Shown here: one piece after another, positions 33,619 to 46,828 of the stretch
Numbering within the stretch: the stretch's first letter is position 1
Layout of the letters: each line of letters begins with the position of its first letter
NCBI GenBank assembly: GCA_964016875.1
Contig: OZ024735.1
Coordinates: 8,231,338-8,295,337, forward strand
Origin: Fallopia convolvulus
Taxonomy: Eukaryota > Streptophyta > Magnoliopsida > Caryophyllales > Polygonaceae
Reading direction: 5' to 3'
DNA length: 64,000 bases
The notes under the pieces: model-generated
The model's database searches: none
Told to the model about the DNA's origin: nothing
What the model saw: the letters and a program-made list of their open reading frames with translations, nothing else
Translations under genes and position numbers: made by a program

Positions 33619-33755
33619 GGCCAAATATATATGTTAATTTTTTATTCGTGCAGGTTGTAGCCCAAGTCTTCTTGAAAATAGACTTTGCATATTCGGCGAT
33701 GTCTGTAACAATTGATTATTCTTCGATTAAAGGGACATATATCTTGTCTAGCTTC
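33619..33755. other. Short island of pre-insertion DNA
   Basis: A 137-base stretch lies between the LINE and element A. It joins in thought to 28,378-28,440 and to the DNA left of 21,659. It contains TTTATTCGTGCAG followed by an open frame (VVAQVFLKIDFAYSAMSV), which could be a splice acceptor and start of an exon. The family is not recognised and the frame is cut by element A. Confidence 0.3.
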
Positions 33756-36700
33756 TGTAACACCCCTATTTTGCAACATTGGGTATTACCGCCAGTAACC
33801 TCAGATTTTACCGTCCAAAGTCACCCTAGGCTTTATAATGATATTAAAACTTATAGAAATGCGGAAATTTACATAAACGTCACATAAATAAACGGATGCT
33901 CATGAATGAGACTTGGTTCTTTAATTGAAGATGAAATTGACTAAAAGTGAAATTTTATTTATTGATAAGAACTTTCGTTCATTACATTGAGAGTCGTTTT
34001 ACAAATGATGTAGAAGCGGAAAGTAAAGCCCATTGAGAAAGGGTTGAAAAGACGTAATCAAAATACAAGTATGTTTTCCCAAGACAACTCATGTGATGAT
34101 GATTTGCTTGGTTTTAAAAAGGGAAGAGTAGGTGCACTATCTTCGGAATGCCTCGCTCTTATGAGAATTTCTTCCTTCCTTCAACATCGTCTTGCCTTGA
34201 CCTTCGATTCTCGCCTAACACTTCTTTAACCTTCTAGACTTCGTCTTCAACACTTCGGTGTACATTCCTACAGTCTGGCATTTGTCGCGAAGGGCGAGAA
34301 ATACCAGGCAAAAATGCGGAAATAGGGGAATTAGTCTAAGGAGACTAAGCAAGCGAGAACGAAACTTCTCAAGGGTATTTCGGTAATTTATAATATTCGA
34401 GAGATATTATTGGGATGTGTTTTAAGGTATAGATCTTTATGTGGGGCTATTCGGAACGAAGAAGAGAATATCTCGAGAGGAGATAGCTCGATAATTGAGA
34501 GAAGAACTACGATATTGTAGACTTCTTTAGAGTAGGAAGTATGTTGGGAACGTTATTAATTCAAACAAGTTTTTGAAAACTTCTCGCGCCCTTGCGAACC
34601 GAGAGTCGGGTCGATCATTTGAGATCGGCCCGGTATTGGTGTCTTTTAATTGTGCATTGTGCACTTATGTTGTATAGTGATGAAAACTTTCACTTAGGTT
34701 GACGTATTTTAAGAGCGTGGGGGGCCATGTACCAGCTCGAACCACTGACAGGAACAAAAGTTCCGGCACTTGCTAGAGTGCCTACGTCCCTCCGAGGCGT
34801 AGGAGCTGACATGGATCATGATCGACAAGTTGTCATTTAGGCAAGGTGGCAATATGACTTTTTTGTTTGGTTATGTAGAGTTATCGGGTTAGGCCCGTGC
34901 CCCTCACTATTTCATCCAAACTGATCTCGAAAAGAGATCGTAAACAATCAAGGTCACAAACAAGACTAGCACAATAGTCCTATCGAATATTTAAATAACG
35001 GAATAACGATAACAATTGGGTCATTAATTCTAGCAATCGATATTCCTAGGTTCGTTTTATTATTAGCAAACAAGTTGTTCCCAACATCGAGAAATTTCAC
35101 GAAACGAGTTTATTAAGGCTACAAGGAGAAATTCCACTTGCCTTAACTTTTAGGATTGTGTACGAACGAACGAACGGAAATCGTTGACTGTAATCGGAAT
35201 GGAGACTCGACCTAGAGAAACGAGAGGTACGAATGAACTTTAATAAGAATTTCTTTAATTCTTCTAAAGATTTGAATATCTCTTATATTCTTTTTATAAG
35301 AGAATTAATTACTAAATTATTATAATAATAATTTAGGTGGAGGTGAATAAAATAATAATATTTATTATTATTATTTTATATTTGTAATATCCTTTATTCT
35401 TTATAAAATCTTATTTTAATTTATTCATTATAATCTTTTAAGATCAAGTCATAACATTATTAAAATTATTAAAATATTTCTTTTATCTTAACTTATTAAT
35501 CTTTTATTATAACCAAGCAAGGAAATAACTTTATAAACTTTATTAAGATATAGTTTCCTTATTTATATGAAATGTTGTTTATAAAACTATTCTTAGATTC
35601 TGAAAGTCTAAAATGCCCTTGTCATAATATTTATTTATCCAACTTAAACATATAATATCTTTTTAAATACTAGAATATATATCTTTATTATTTTATCCTC
35701 TTATCATGCTTATTATAAGAAGACATGTAATATTTTTGTGAAGATATTCATATTATATTTTGTCCTTTTTCTAGTACTTTCCTTATGTGGAAAAATTCAA
35801 ATTACTTAATATAGCATACTTTCCATGTATGAGAAATAATAATAAAATTCCATTATCTATTTAAATGATTTTCCCATATCTTAGAATATTATTTTATAAA
35901 GTATGGACATGCAAGTCATTATTTTATATAAGTGAGTATCAATAATATTTTTATTATATCTCTCCTAACAACTTAGGTCTTTACATTAATATATCTTTTC
36001 CTCTAGTATACTTAAAGATATATCTTATTATCTATGTATATATAGAGATTCTAAGCTCATTATTTTATTTAAGAACTCATGTCATAAGAACTATTATTAA
36101 AAATAACATGCATGATATTTATTTATGTACAAGGAAACTAATAACTTTGATTTATCTCGTCTAACTACTTAGATCTTTTTATTTATATAATAACTTCAAA
36201 ATAGGGTAGCAATATTATTTATATTATACTTCTCATTTATATAAAACTCATAATTTAATCCCATGATTTTATTTAATAATTTCCCCATGTCTATTATAAT
36301 GTATTTCTTGATGTAAAAACACATGCAAATTATTTAATATATCTTTTTAGTCTTCAACTTAATCCTGTAAATTATTTTATGAAAATAATATCTTGTCCAT
36401 ATTATATATAAGTTTATAATATGATTTTGAAAGACATTTTAGTATTTTCTATTAATAAAGTCTTAACTTAATAAATCCCTTCATCTAGTTCTATTTTCTT
36501 TAATTCATTATAATTAAAAATCCAAGCAAGGCAAAAATATTATTAAATCATAATCTTTATGTTTATAAGTCACATATAAAAGTCTTGTAATTTTTGCCAT
36601 ATTTTATTTCCTTTTTATAAAACACATGCAAGTTAATAAAACCATTTATTTACTAGCAAAAATTAATAATCAAAATAAATCTGATTTTATTCTAACAACT

Positions 36701-37961
36701 TAGGATCTTTTAGGTTATTAGGATTTACTAAAATTATATTATTTACTTGTTATAAATAAAAAGGGATTAAAAAAAGAATTAAACCTTCTTTTGTGTACAG
36801 ATATGCGTACAAATTGAACAGAGGAGAAGACAGAGCTTGAGGGACGACCACCAGGGGCGGCAGTAGGCACGGCGGAGCTCCGGGGGAGGGGCGGCGGCGG
36901 CGCGTGCGGCTGGGGTGGCGCCCTAGCCGGTGGTCCGACGACTCGGTGGTGGAATTCTAGGGTTTTGGTGATTTTTGTGGTGTTTTGTAAAAAAATCAGC
37001 AAGTAAAATAATGGCTTCTTAGGCTGAAATTTTGATTGAAAGAGAGCAATTTCACTTAGAGAAAGAGAAGATAAGAAATGTGTGAGTATTACAATGAGAA
37101 TTCCACCCTTTAAATAGGCAAATTTGAAGCTCCCATGGATCCATCCAACCTCAAATTGACCATTGATGGTGGAGGAGGAAGAAGGGGATTGGGGGGATTT
37201 GTGTTTCTTCATTGATGATATGGGATGATGATAGATTTGGGGAGTCTTTGAAGCAACAATGGCAATTGGGAAGAAGAGAAGAGCGTTCAATGGATGTACG
37301 TCAATCAGAATTGACATGTGTGATGTTCAATTTGGGGAAGAAGAAGAAAGAAGAGTTTAAAATAATAGAAAGTCTTAAATGGGTAGTCATGTTATAATAG
37401 CCTAGCGGTTTGGAGTGTGTGTGTGGAAAGGAGAGATGCAAGTGGTCTCTTTATTTAATTTGTCTTGTACTATTTTTAGTCTTGTAACACTCCACTTTTT
37501 AATAAAATTTCGGAAATTTTAATATCACTCCATTTTATTTCTTTGACTTTTACACTTTAATAATCCTCTATGCTATATTCTTGAATTTATTTATTTAAAT
37601 TATACTATAATGGTTTTTACAAACCTTGATTTTTACAAACCTTGGTTTTTATAAATTATACTATAATGGTTTTTACAAACCTTGGAATATTGCAGGTATT
37701 ACATTTATAACATTTTTATAATTTATTAAGATAATTATAAAAATAATTAAACTCTCTTTTCAAGAGAAAATATTTAAATAGATATCCGACTTGCATAATA
37801 TATTTAAATTAAATTCTAAATTTTCATTGTAGTAAACTTTTATAATCCTTTATAATAAGATATGAGGTTATAAAAATTATTAAATTCTCTACTTTAGAGA
37901 AAAAAAATTTAATTGGGATAATTACGCATTTTATTTTATTTAGAATTTAGCAGACATTACA
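33756..37961 (-). repeat. Element A left LTR (3' LTR in element orientation)
   Basis: From TGTAACACCCC at 33,756 to CAGACATTACA at 37,961, next to the polypurine tract. A probable TATA box on the minus strand is CTATTTAAAGGG near 37,105-37,120. The section 34,900-36,750 is AT-rich and non-coding. Compared with the right LTR it has an extra 257 bases (37,705-37,961) beyond the point GGTATTACA at 37,704. Confidence 0.82.
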
Positions 37962-40900
37962 ATAGTACCCCCTTAAAAATTAGTTTCGTCCCCGAAACTA
38001 GGAAAGACTTAGGGCGGTACAAGGTTAACACGGAAAGCTACTACACTCGCAACTGTGAGGAAATAACAAAGGGTCTAGTACCCCCTTAAAGAACATTTCG
38101 TTCTTTAGTTAAGACGAATGTACAAGTAGAAGAATTACTATTGTACATTTTCCTTAGGGAATCGTTACGTTAGTATTCCTTAGAAAGATTCCCACATTTG
38201 AACTTTATGTGGTTTAACGAAATCAAGGGATAGGTATGGAAATCCAATTGGTCTTGCTAGCGATGCGGGCGGGGTCAAGCGGTTTTATCCATTAGCTTGG
38301 GTCATACCTCTGGAAGAATTGGGTTGACTTTCCCAATTAAAAAAAATTGGGCTGCTTATAGAATAAGCATCCAACTGAGACGAGCACTTAAATGTTTCTA
38401 GGAAGCGAGTAAGAAAATGACTAATCCATTATATACTTCTAGAATAGTGTCATTGTGGAAGAATTCTTTTATGATGGATATTCGGTAACTTTCGAGATTA
38501 ACTCGAAGTTTTGAAAGGGTAAGGGCCATGCCTTGGAAGAAGAATCTCGAGTTACGGTTTCTAAAGAAGTTACTATTGGGATAGGTGATGGTTATCTCCC
38601 AAGAGGGAGTAAACATCTTTACGTGTCGTAATTGAATATAATATACTACTGAGAAGTGGTTCGAGCGTCCTCCTATACTATACGTTTTAATTCTTATAAG
38701 AAAGTAGTTTTTATTAAACAAGGTGGAATTCGAAGGACTAAGTGGTTTCATTTCACCAATGTGATCAGTATCGGTGAAACTACATCCAACATAATCCTTT
38801 AATATATGTCTTCACAGGAATAAGACCTGAAATTCTACCTCAACCATGTTATCAAGACGGGAGATAGAGGTTCATCCTTATTCGCCACTGTGAACCATAT
38901 ACTTAGAAAAAAAATGTTTAGTTATTTAAACTTATGATATTAACTATTGTAGTTTGACAACGCAACACAAAATGAAAATATTTCTTGCAGAGGTAGGAGT
39001 AAATCGCATAAGAAAAGATGGACTGACTTACGTAATCCTATTAATCGAAACTAAGCGTTTGAAACAGTGCTTTCGTAGAGAAAGTACCAACAAACATCTT
39101 CAAGACGGCTATGATAGCATAGCAGAGTTCAAAGTATAACACTTTGCGAAGAACATAGTTGATAATAATATTGGAATTATTCAACTATGTTTTGATTATA
39201 ACCGAAGTTGCAATTCTAATGACAACCCTACGATATATGTCATAAGTACCCTTGTTTGGACATATTTAGATTACACGAGGAAGGATAAGCTATTCTATTC
39301 GCTCCTTACGTCTATCATTGAACTTCTCCATGGCTTGGGGGTTGAACTTATCCACTTATGGCGGGATACTTTTGGGCTTAAAGGGAAACTTCATATCGTG
39401 CGTAATGCAATAATTGGTTAAGCTGCGTGGCCTTCTTCTCGACATACTTAGTCCTTTAACCTTTAGGGTCTAAGAGATCATCAACTATCTCATCTCTCAT
39501 AGAATAAGAGAGGAATGATTCATCTTTTAGTCTTAAAATTTTTCCCACTCAGCATGACATGTTTTGTTGATTATAATCCTCTTGCTATTTGATAACTCCT
39601 TTCCGAGTTGTAGAGCGGCAATATGCACCCTTTTGCTTCGGTGCAATTAATACTTCTCCAATCTTTCCACCTAGGAGAACTAGTAGTGGTTATGGTCGAC
39701 TTTCCAGTCCCTTCATCTACATCAACTTTATTGACACGAATGTCTTTAGTGTCCTTCTAAAGCCAGACACCTTTACTTGAGGTGAAATATGGCGTCATTT
39801 GTAATTCTATTTGTAGCTTGGTCAGTTTTAATTCTGTTTTCTTCTTTCGGTGGAACAGAAGAGATTGCTTCTGGCATCACTTATATTGCTGGACTTCTTA
39901 ATGCAACTTTTGTCATATCATCCAACAGTATCGGCGTACTAGGGTCCATTACACGGCGATTTCCTTTCTCTTTCTTTGTAAATTTTTGAACCATCATTCG
40001 TGCCTGAACTTGAATGCTATTCAGGGGAATGCTATTGTTGGTTCCTTGCGGTTTGGCCATTGGAATTAAGAATCCACAAATTGTTCCCAAACAATTGTCA
40101 TTTATTCATGGATAGAGTAGGTACTTGGGTTATCGAAATAGAGGTTAACACTTTATTGAAATACCTTCAAAAGGTTGGTTCCACAACACAAGCTCGTTTA
40201 AGGAAGGAAAGATGGTTATAGTGAAGTGTAACGAACTAGGCAACCTAATAACGAAATCAACGGTTGGAAATAACATCGAAGATGGCCTAGGTAACTACTT
40301 CAAATGCAACAAATTGGGACACGTGTCCACAAACTGTCTTAGTAGGCCTACTGGGGCAACTTAGAAAACTTACAATCCATGTCCAAAAATCTTGGTCTTG
40401 ACGACTTCCTTTCTAACTTTATCTTATCATCGGGTCGACTTATTAAAATGGTGGAGAAGAATGTTCATGATGTGGCTTTCTCATTCATGATAGTCTTATT
40501 ATGGTTGGTTTATTCGGCTGACAAACATTAGATATCATATCAAGATTCCATATGTTGACTGAGAAAGTCACTACTACTTGTAGGTAATTCAGATTATTAT
40601 ATTCTCCATTTGTCAGAATTCTCGACCACTCATTTATCGTTAGACCATTGTTTGTCCCCTCACATACCTCTCGATAATCTGTTTCGAGATCGGAATAGAT
40701 GGAGACAGGTTAGATCCATAGTTGACTAAGCCTTCCTTGGTGTCCTCTTTGGAATTTCTATCATCCCATGAGTCAGTGGCTCAGTAAGTTTGGCTCTATG
40801 GAACATAAGAATTACCTTTAGCTGGCATAATTTCTTCTAATTCCAATATAATGAGCATGAACTTATTTTCCGTTACAACCTTTTTATTCAAATGGCTAAC

Positions 40901-41951
40901 GGTCGACGTTCATATAGAATATCCGTAATTCTATATTTGAAGGAGGACATAGTTAAAGGAAGTTTTGAAATTTGAAATAAAAATTTCATTTTAAACACAT
41001 TTATATTCTTATAGAATTAAGATGGTTTTAGAGTATATATTAAAAGTTCATTTTGTAAATGACTTTAAATTTAAAGAGAAGCATTTAAAGTTAAAAATTT
41101 CTTTCATAACCAATATATCATAATTCTAAACCATGGAAGGAGAGTTTAAAGATTTTTAATTGTACAATTTATATCTCGGGTTTCGAGGAGATAAATTCCT
41201 CGTACTATCGTTAAAGAAAAATCCTTTAAATTTTAATCCTTTGATTATAAGAAAAAAAATTTGGTGAACTTATTTTTAAAATAAAGTTTATAGATAAGAA
41301 GTTGGTATGTTAACACTCTACTAGAACTTGGTTTTTAAAACTCTAGAATAAGACTTTGTAAATAAAACGATTCCGGCTCTAGGAACTTATCGCCTTAGGA
41401 TTTCTACTTATAAGTTGCTCTTATATGAGTTTAGGCTTTAAACTTTCAGCGGAAATATCTAACTTAGAAATTTCCTTAAAAGTACCTGTTACTTTGAGTT
41501 TTGGAGTATTTATTCAGATATTTCAAGTTGAAATTTCCTTTCAGCAAAAGAATTTGAATCCTAGGTTTAATCTTTTTAGGGAAAAGCTTTAACAAAAATT
41601 AGTCGGTTTGAAAACAAAACTTTTGGTTTAAACTTTTGATTTCGAAAACTTTCGGTTTTGAAAATGTTCGATCTTGAAAATAAAACGTTATTGGCTGACG
41701 AACCCTCTTTGGGTTTGGACCATTGATTGTAGATGGGTTTCTTATTTGATCAAATGCTTGGAGATGGGATGACATCCCTTGAGTCCAATTAGCCCATTCA
41801 TCCATTTGATAGACCATTGGAGTTTGTCTGGATTGGTCATGAAGTGAATTATCAACTCCTTTCTCGAGGTATTCTTCTTCGGGTTTCTCCTCCTCGAGAT
41901 TCACCTTTTGTGCATTTTCATGCATTTCTTCTCGTAGTACTAGCTCGGGTT
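37962..41951 (-). other. Element A interior, left part
   Basis: It begins with the polypurine/terminal motif and continues as decayed sequence. No RT, RNase H, integrase or protease motif was found on either strand. A plus-strand fragment FKCNKLGHVSTNCLSRPTG near 40,284-40,340 resembles a zinc knuckle missing its first cysteine but points the wrong way for the element. The right end (41,599-41,946) holds a gag-like open frame. Confidence 0.5.
41599..41946 (-). pseudogene. Element A gag-like frame, second fragment
   Basis: A minus-strand frame of about 115 codons interrupted at its upstream end by element B at 41,947. It reads ELVLREEMHENAQKVNLEEE, then EYLEKGVDNSLHDQSRQTP, MVYQMDEWANWTQ, and later PKRVRQPITFYFQDR before a stop. 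It is acidic at first and then basic. Removing B and C joins it to the MVLTRSPTRIRDEA start at 51,715, with stops and frame changes in between. By position directly behind the primer-site leader it should be gag; the sequence alone does not prove it. Confidence 0.4.
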
Positions 41952-44900
41952 TGTAACACCCCCTTTTTATATAGGGATATTACCACCAGTGACCCCAAGA
42001 TTAAACTCTCAAAGTCACCAGAGGCTTACAGTAATTACAGAACTTAACCAAAAACTTTAAATGCGGAAGACATATATATATATAAAAGATGCGGAAGTTA
42101 AATACAAAAGTTGAATAACTTGAATGGATACAAAGTTGAAATGGGAAGGGTCCCACAAGTTGGAACCTTGACCCTTAAAATTTATTCTAAACTTATATCA
42201 AAGCTAACCACCTTCGATCCAGCTGCTCCTCAAACTTGTTCCTCCTTTTCAGGCTTGTTCCTCTTGGTCCTCGATGTAGAACTCCACCCCTGATGTGTCG
42301 CAACGAGAAATGCGATGGACACCAGCCGACCATGCAAGGAAAATAAACGGTCGGTTAGTCTTGTGACAGACTAAGCAAATGGGGTTTGGGAAGGTGGTTC
42401 GGATTTTAGGAAGGGACGAGTTGGGATGTCGGGCACCGAATGAAAGCCGGTCCCATCCTCGGACCTCGGACCTCCTATGAAAACTATGATTTGAAGAAAA
42501 GAGTGAGAACGTCACCCAAGGGTGAGTCTCGGTTTAGAAAGAAAGGTTTACTTATGTTGGGAACTTGGGTTTCACACATTTAGTCAGGTGGGTGATTAAA
42601 CCCCTCGTTGATCACGTTTCCCTCTACCAACCTCACCGCATACGTGTTGTGTGAATTCAGATTGGAGCCAGAGAATTACGAAATCCGAGAGTAAGGATGG
42701 CATTCCATTTTTGTACTAGCCTTCCTATCACTTTAATTGTCGCCATCGGGCGCCTATTTAATCTCTACTTTTTTTTATAACATTATCGTTCCACTTGGAA
42801 TTAAGCATACTTTTTAAGTAAGACAACATGTGGGTTACGACCCCACGAAAATACTCAAAAGACAGAATGTGGGTTACGGCCCCACGGAAATACTCAAAGG
42901 TTGGGTTGCAAGCCCAGACTAGCACGAGCTACGTGCAATCACCCCTCATCGAGCGAGTGGGTATTGACCATGGTCTTACAAGTAGAGCATCGACTCAAGA
43001 TTAAAGTCGAATGAATCAATGCGTATTAACATAAGGTACGCACATACAAGTCTATTCATCTAGGCACACATATCAGAAGGCAACGACCCTACAGTCCATC
43101 TAGAGTAACCTAAGTACGACTAGAAATAACGTCATTAAATCTAGAACAATATAAATCCTAGATTCATTTTATTTCATACAAGAGTTCCCAACATAGTCAT
43201 AAAATATTTTTATAGCATATGAAAACATATAACACGATATGAGACATGCTTTGATAAAACGAGTGATGCATAAGGACGTTTCATGAAAATCGAACCCAAA
43301 CCACTTGCCTCGAATTAACAATGACTTGATGGCGAAACGCACACTCGAAAACTACAAACTTGGATTTGTTCCCTCACACGCAGCAGCATACCCAAAAACA
43401 GAGACAACTTCAACGGACTCGTTCTCGATGGTCCGGTAACGGATTCAGGCATGGTTGGTATCCCTATAACCGTCTTGAAGTCTAGTTTACATTGGTCCAA
43501 ACCGATCGTAAAAAGGTTGAGAAACGAAGGAGATATTAAAGTTTTACTAAGGGTATGTCGTTCAGAATTTCTGGCCACAACTTGAGTATTCGATCGAGTT
43601 TTTGAACACATCAGAGGATGAATTTGGACGTGTAAATATAGGTTTTTGTAGGGAATTTTGTGTAGAATATGGATATGCTTTAGTATTTAATTTTTGTTAC
43701 GAAACAAGAGATAAACACGCCTAAAACCAACCGGTGCTCTGGTTTTATTCGAAGTACAGGGCTGAGGCTGAATTCGAACGGGGACTTGTTTTTGATCGAG
43801 AATTTGAGGCTCTAAATGGAGTTTTTTCGAGAATGTTTCTGAATAAGAGTTGTAGATCACATTTAGAACTACAACTTAGGCTCTTATAGATCGAAAAACG
43901 AGTCTGAAACGGCCCTCGAATTGATTACGAACGTTTATCCATAAATAAATGTCGTTCTTATCCATATTCATAAATTACACATGATTAATAGCGGAATAAA
44001 TCCGATTAAATGTATAATAATCATCCTCTTATCCACATAAGACTTATCCAAAACCCATTGACGTCAGACACATCCCCAATTGATTGAATTAAATCAATAA
44101 TGATCCATTTAGCCATTTTAGGTCACGTTAAAGAACAGAATTTTGACCCCCAAAAATCGTATTGTTTCGGACAATGGATTGAGGGGTTTGATAGAAAATG
44201 TCATGGGCTTTCTGGAACATCTTTCGGATCGAAAATCCGTTAAGAAATGAAGAAGTTAGGGCCATTTGAAGTTTCGGGATGAAGGTTGAAGATGAAGGGG
44301 TCGGGATTGATTTCTTTTGCTCAAATTACACAAACAACCCCTCCAGTTTTATAAAAGTGATAAAAATACCCTTCTACCTTAACTTTTGTACTTCAAATAA
44401 AATTTTATGAACCTTAAATTATTTTATTCTACCTTGACTTTTGTACTTCAAATAAAATTTTATGAACCTTAAATTATTTTATTTTATTAAAACTTTAGCT
44501 AGATACATTTTGGAAATATAATTATAGTACTTCCACATAAGTGTTATTTCTTATAACAATTCTCTTATAAGTTTAAATAATAATTAAGACTCGTTATTAT
44601 TCATGGTTTTATTTTACCATATTGTAATAATCATAAAACCATAATTCTTATGGTTCATAATTTATATGAGAACATAATTTTTTTGTAACCTTTAATATGA
44701 GGTTTTAACCTTATAACATTTAAAGTGTTGTAACATTATAACTTTAAGAAATAAAATATGTAAATATTTTATTATGTTAAAGGAAAATGTAAAATTACAT
44801 TTTTATCCTTTATGAAAATGAGGGATATTACAATAGTACCCCCTTAAAAAGAGTTTCGTCCGCGAAACTAGATCAAGGTAAGGTACCGTCTTATGAAAAT

Positions 44901-44980
44901 ATACACCTCACGGTCTATCATGCTATCCAAAGAACGACTCTTAAAATGATTCTTATGGAATAAAAACGCGGGCGGTTACA
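41952..44980 (-). repeat. Element B left LTR
   Basis: Runs from TGTAACACCCCC to GGGCGGTTACA. It contains an internal second LTR-like end (GGGATATTACA at 44,822-44,832). A 148-base segment follows that carries its own polypurine-like ACCCCCTTAAAAAGAG plus TTTCGTCCGCGAAACTA. A 60-base AT-rich duplication lies near 44,380-44,490. Confidence 0.85.
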
Positions 44981-46828
44981 ATAGCACCCCCTTAAAAAAA
45001 TAGTTTCGTCTGCGAAACTAAGTCGATGTTCATAATAGATAGCATCGTAATCACGCTTAACCTTGTGGCTAACTTTAGTCAGAATTACAACTTACAAGAT
45101 CCAATCTTGTTTGAATTACCGCTTCATGAAGTACTATGAAGACAAACAACTATGACGGAAACAACGAATCTGAGTACTATACGAGGATTTAGGATTAGAT
45201 GGATATGAGAATTATTGTGTTGTATTCAACACAATATGCTCTATAAACGAAGTTGGCATGCTTCTATGGATACCTAAAGGATTTGAAAGACATAGAATGG
45301 AACTATACGCCAGGTGAGAGAAATTGATGATATTAAACTATTCAACAAGAGACTACATCTATAATGAAATGAAGAGTTTATTCACTATTGAGATCGACAT
45401 AGTAACAACTTGAATTTTAATAAAAGAAAATGGAAGGTGATTTTGAATTAGTTTAGACAAAAGATTTGGTTGGTAAAAGAAACCTTAATCAATGAAACTG
45501 AATCATAGTAATTGACTCAAGTATCAAACAATTATAAGAGGTTCGAAAGTAGGAAGTGCGTAATTTCTTTTTATGGTCACCACATCCTTGTTGTTTGTAA
45601 AAGAATCATTACAAAATCACCCAACTTAAATACCAAAGTTGAGAGACCTTATATTTTTATAACTCGAACATGATTAAAAATACTTATGTCATTTGATGTA
45701 TTATAAAATATTTGTCCTATAGCTTAGGCAAGGCTATAAATAACACTGATATATGATGAGTTATCACCCAAAAAAAAGAACTCATTTATGAAGTATTAAT
45801 TTAATTTGTTTCCATAGAATGAATAGTTATTTTTAAATCCTAACTAAAATCTTTATACCCTTAAATCCTCAAACATTGAGTTATAAAATAAGAATTTCAA
45901 CATTTGAAGATTCATTTTTTATCAAATTGAACCTTAAGGACTTAGGTTTTCACATTCCACCATGTGATCAGGATGGGGAACCGAGCCAACCTAACCCCTT
46001 TACTACATCTCCATAGGAATAAGACATGTGATCTTGCCTTACCATGTGATCAGGATGGAAGACAAAATACATTCTTACTCACCACCATGAAAATCGTAGA
46101 GAAAATTTACTTTATAAAAAAATATAAAATCGAAGAAAGTATCCCGAAACCAATGTACGAAGATTGAACAAAGATAGTAAGGTCAACACTTATTGGTCAT
46201 CAATTCAATGCTTCAAACATGTTGAACTCAAAAAAAAATCATCAAAGGACACGATATATTAAATTTAAAACTTTTGAAACGATTTTAACAATCAAATTCT
46301 CATAAAGCTAACCGTCTCTCTTCAAAACCGAAATAGGATGTGATTTTCACTGACCCTAAAGTGGTATAGATGGTTTAACGACTTCAAATTAGTTGACCAC
46401 AATTAAACATACATTTTTTTTCTTTTATGTAAACTTTTAAAGACCAAGCTTTTAAGAAGAGAATTATATTTGAGCTTGAACTAATAGAACGTCGGAATAA
46501 AAACCTATCACCGAGAGGAGTTTCTCTATTTCATAATACTACTTTGCAACTTCACTTGTGTAAAGACGAGGGTACAAAGATTTGGATCGGTCTAAACAAC
46601 AAGACATAAGATGGTTCAATCACTTTACAACCATCACTTCTATTAAGACTTAAGATAGATTGACCAAGGAAGATAAAAAATATCTATCTTGAGAATAATT
46701 ACCCTAGACACTAGAGTATAAAGGTACACGACAACCATACCTCTACGAATGGAACATTAATAAGGGATTAGAACATAAGGATCGACCTAAAGAATGACAT
46801 TATAAAGTTTCGGCTCTGATACCATAAT
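44981..46828 (-). other. Element B interior, non-coding
   Basis: The minus-strand polypurine tract is at 44,981-45,025 and the primer site at 46,813-46,824. Between them there is only AT-rich sequence with no open frame above about 67 codons. Confidence 0.7.

Noticed and set aside
33619..33755. Exon of a transporter-like gene (VVAQVFLKIDFAYSAMSV)
   Set aside because: The frame is short and unconfirmed, resemblance to the WAT1 start is superficial, and the rest of any gene is missing. Kept only as an anonymous island.
36739..37317. 192-codon minus-strand frame in the left LTR of element A, with a 177-codon relative at 55,243-55,776
   Set aside because: It starts upstream of the probable LTR TATA box and is rich in low-complexity Pro/Ala/Ser. 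It survives in both LTRs because they are copies; the two versions differ by indels that change the protein.
42249..42515. 88-codon minus-strand frame in element B LTRs (also 47,124-47,390)
   Set aside because: It is identical in position in the two LTR copies, lies within non-coding LTR sequence and has no known domain.
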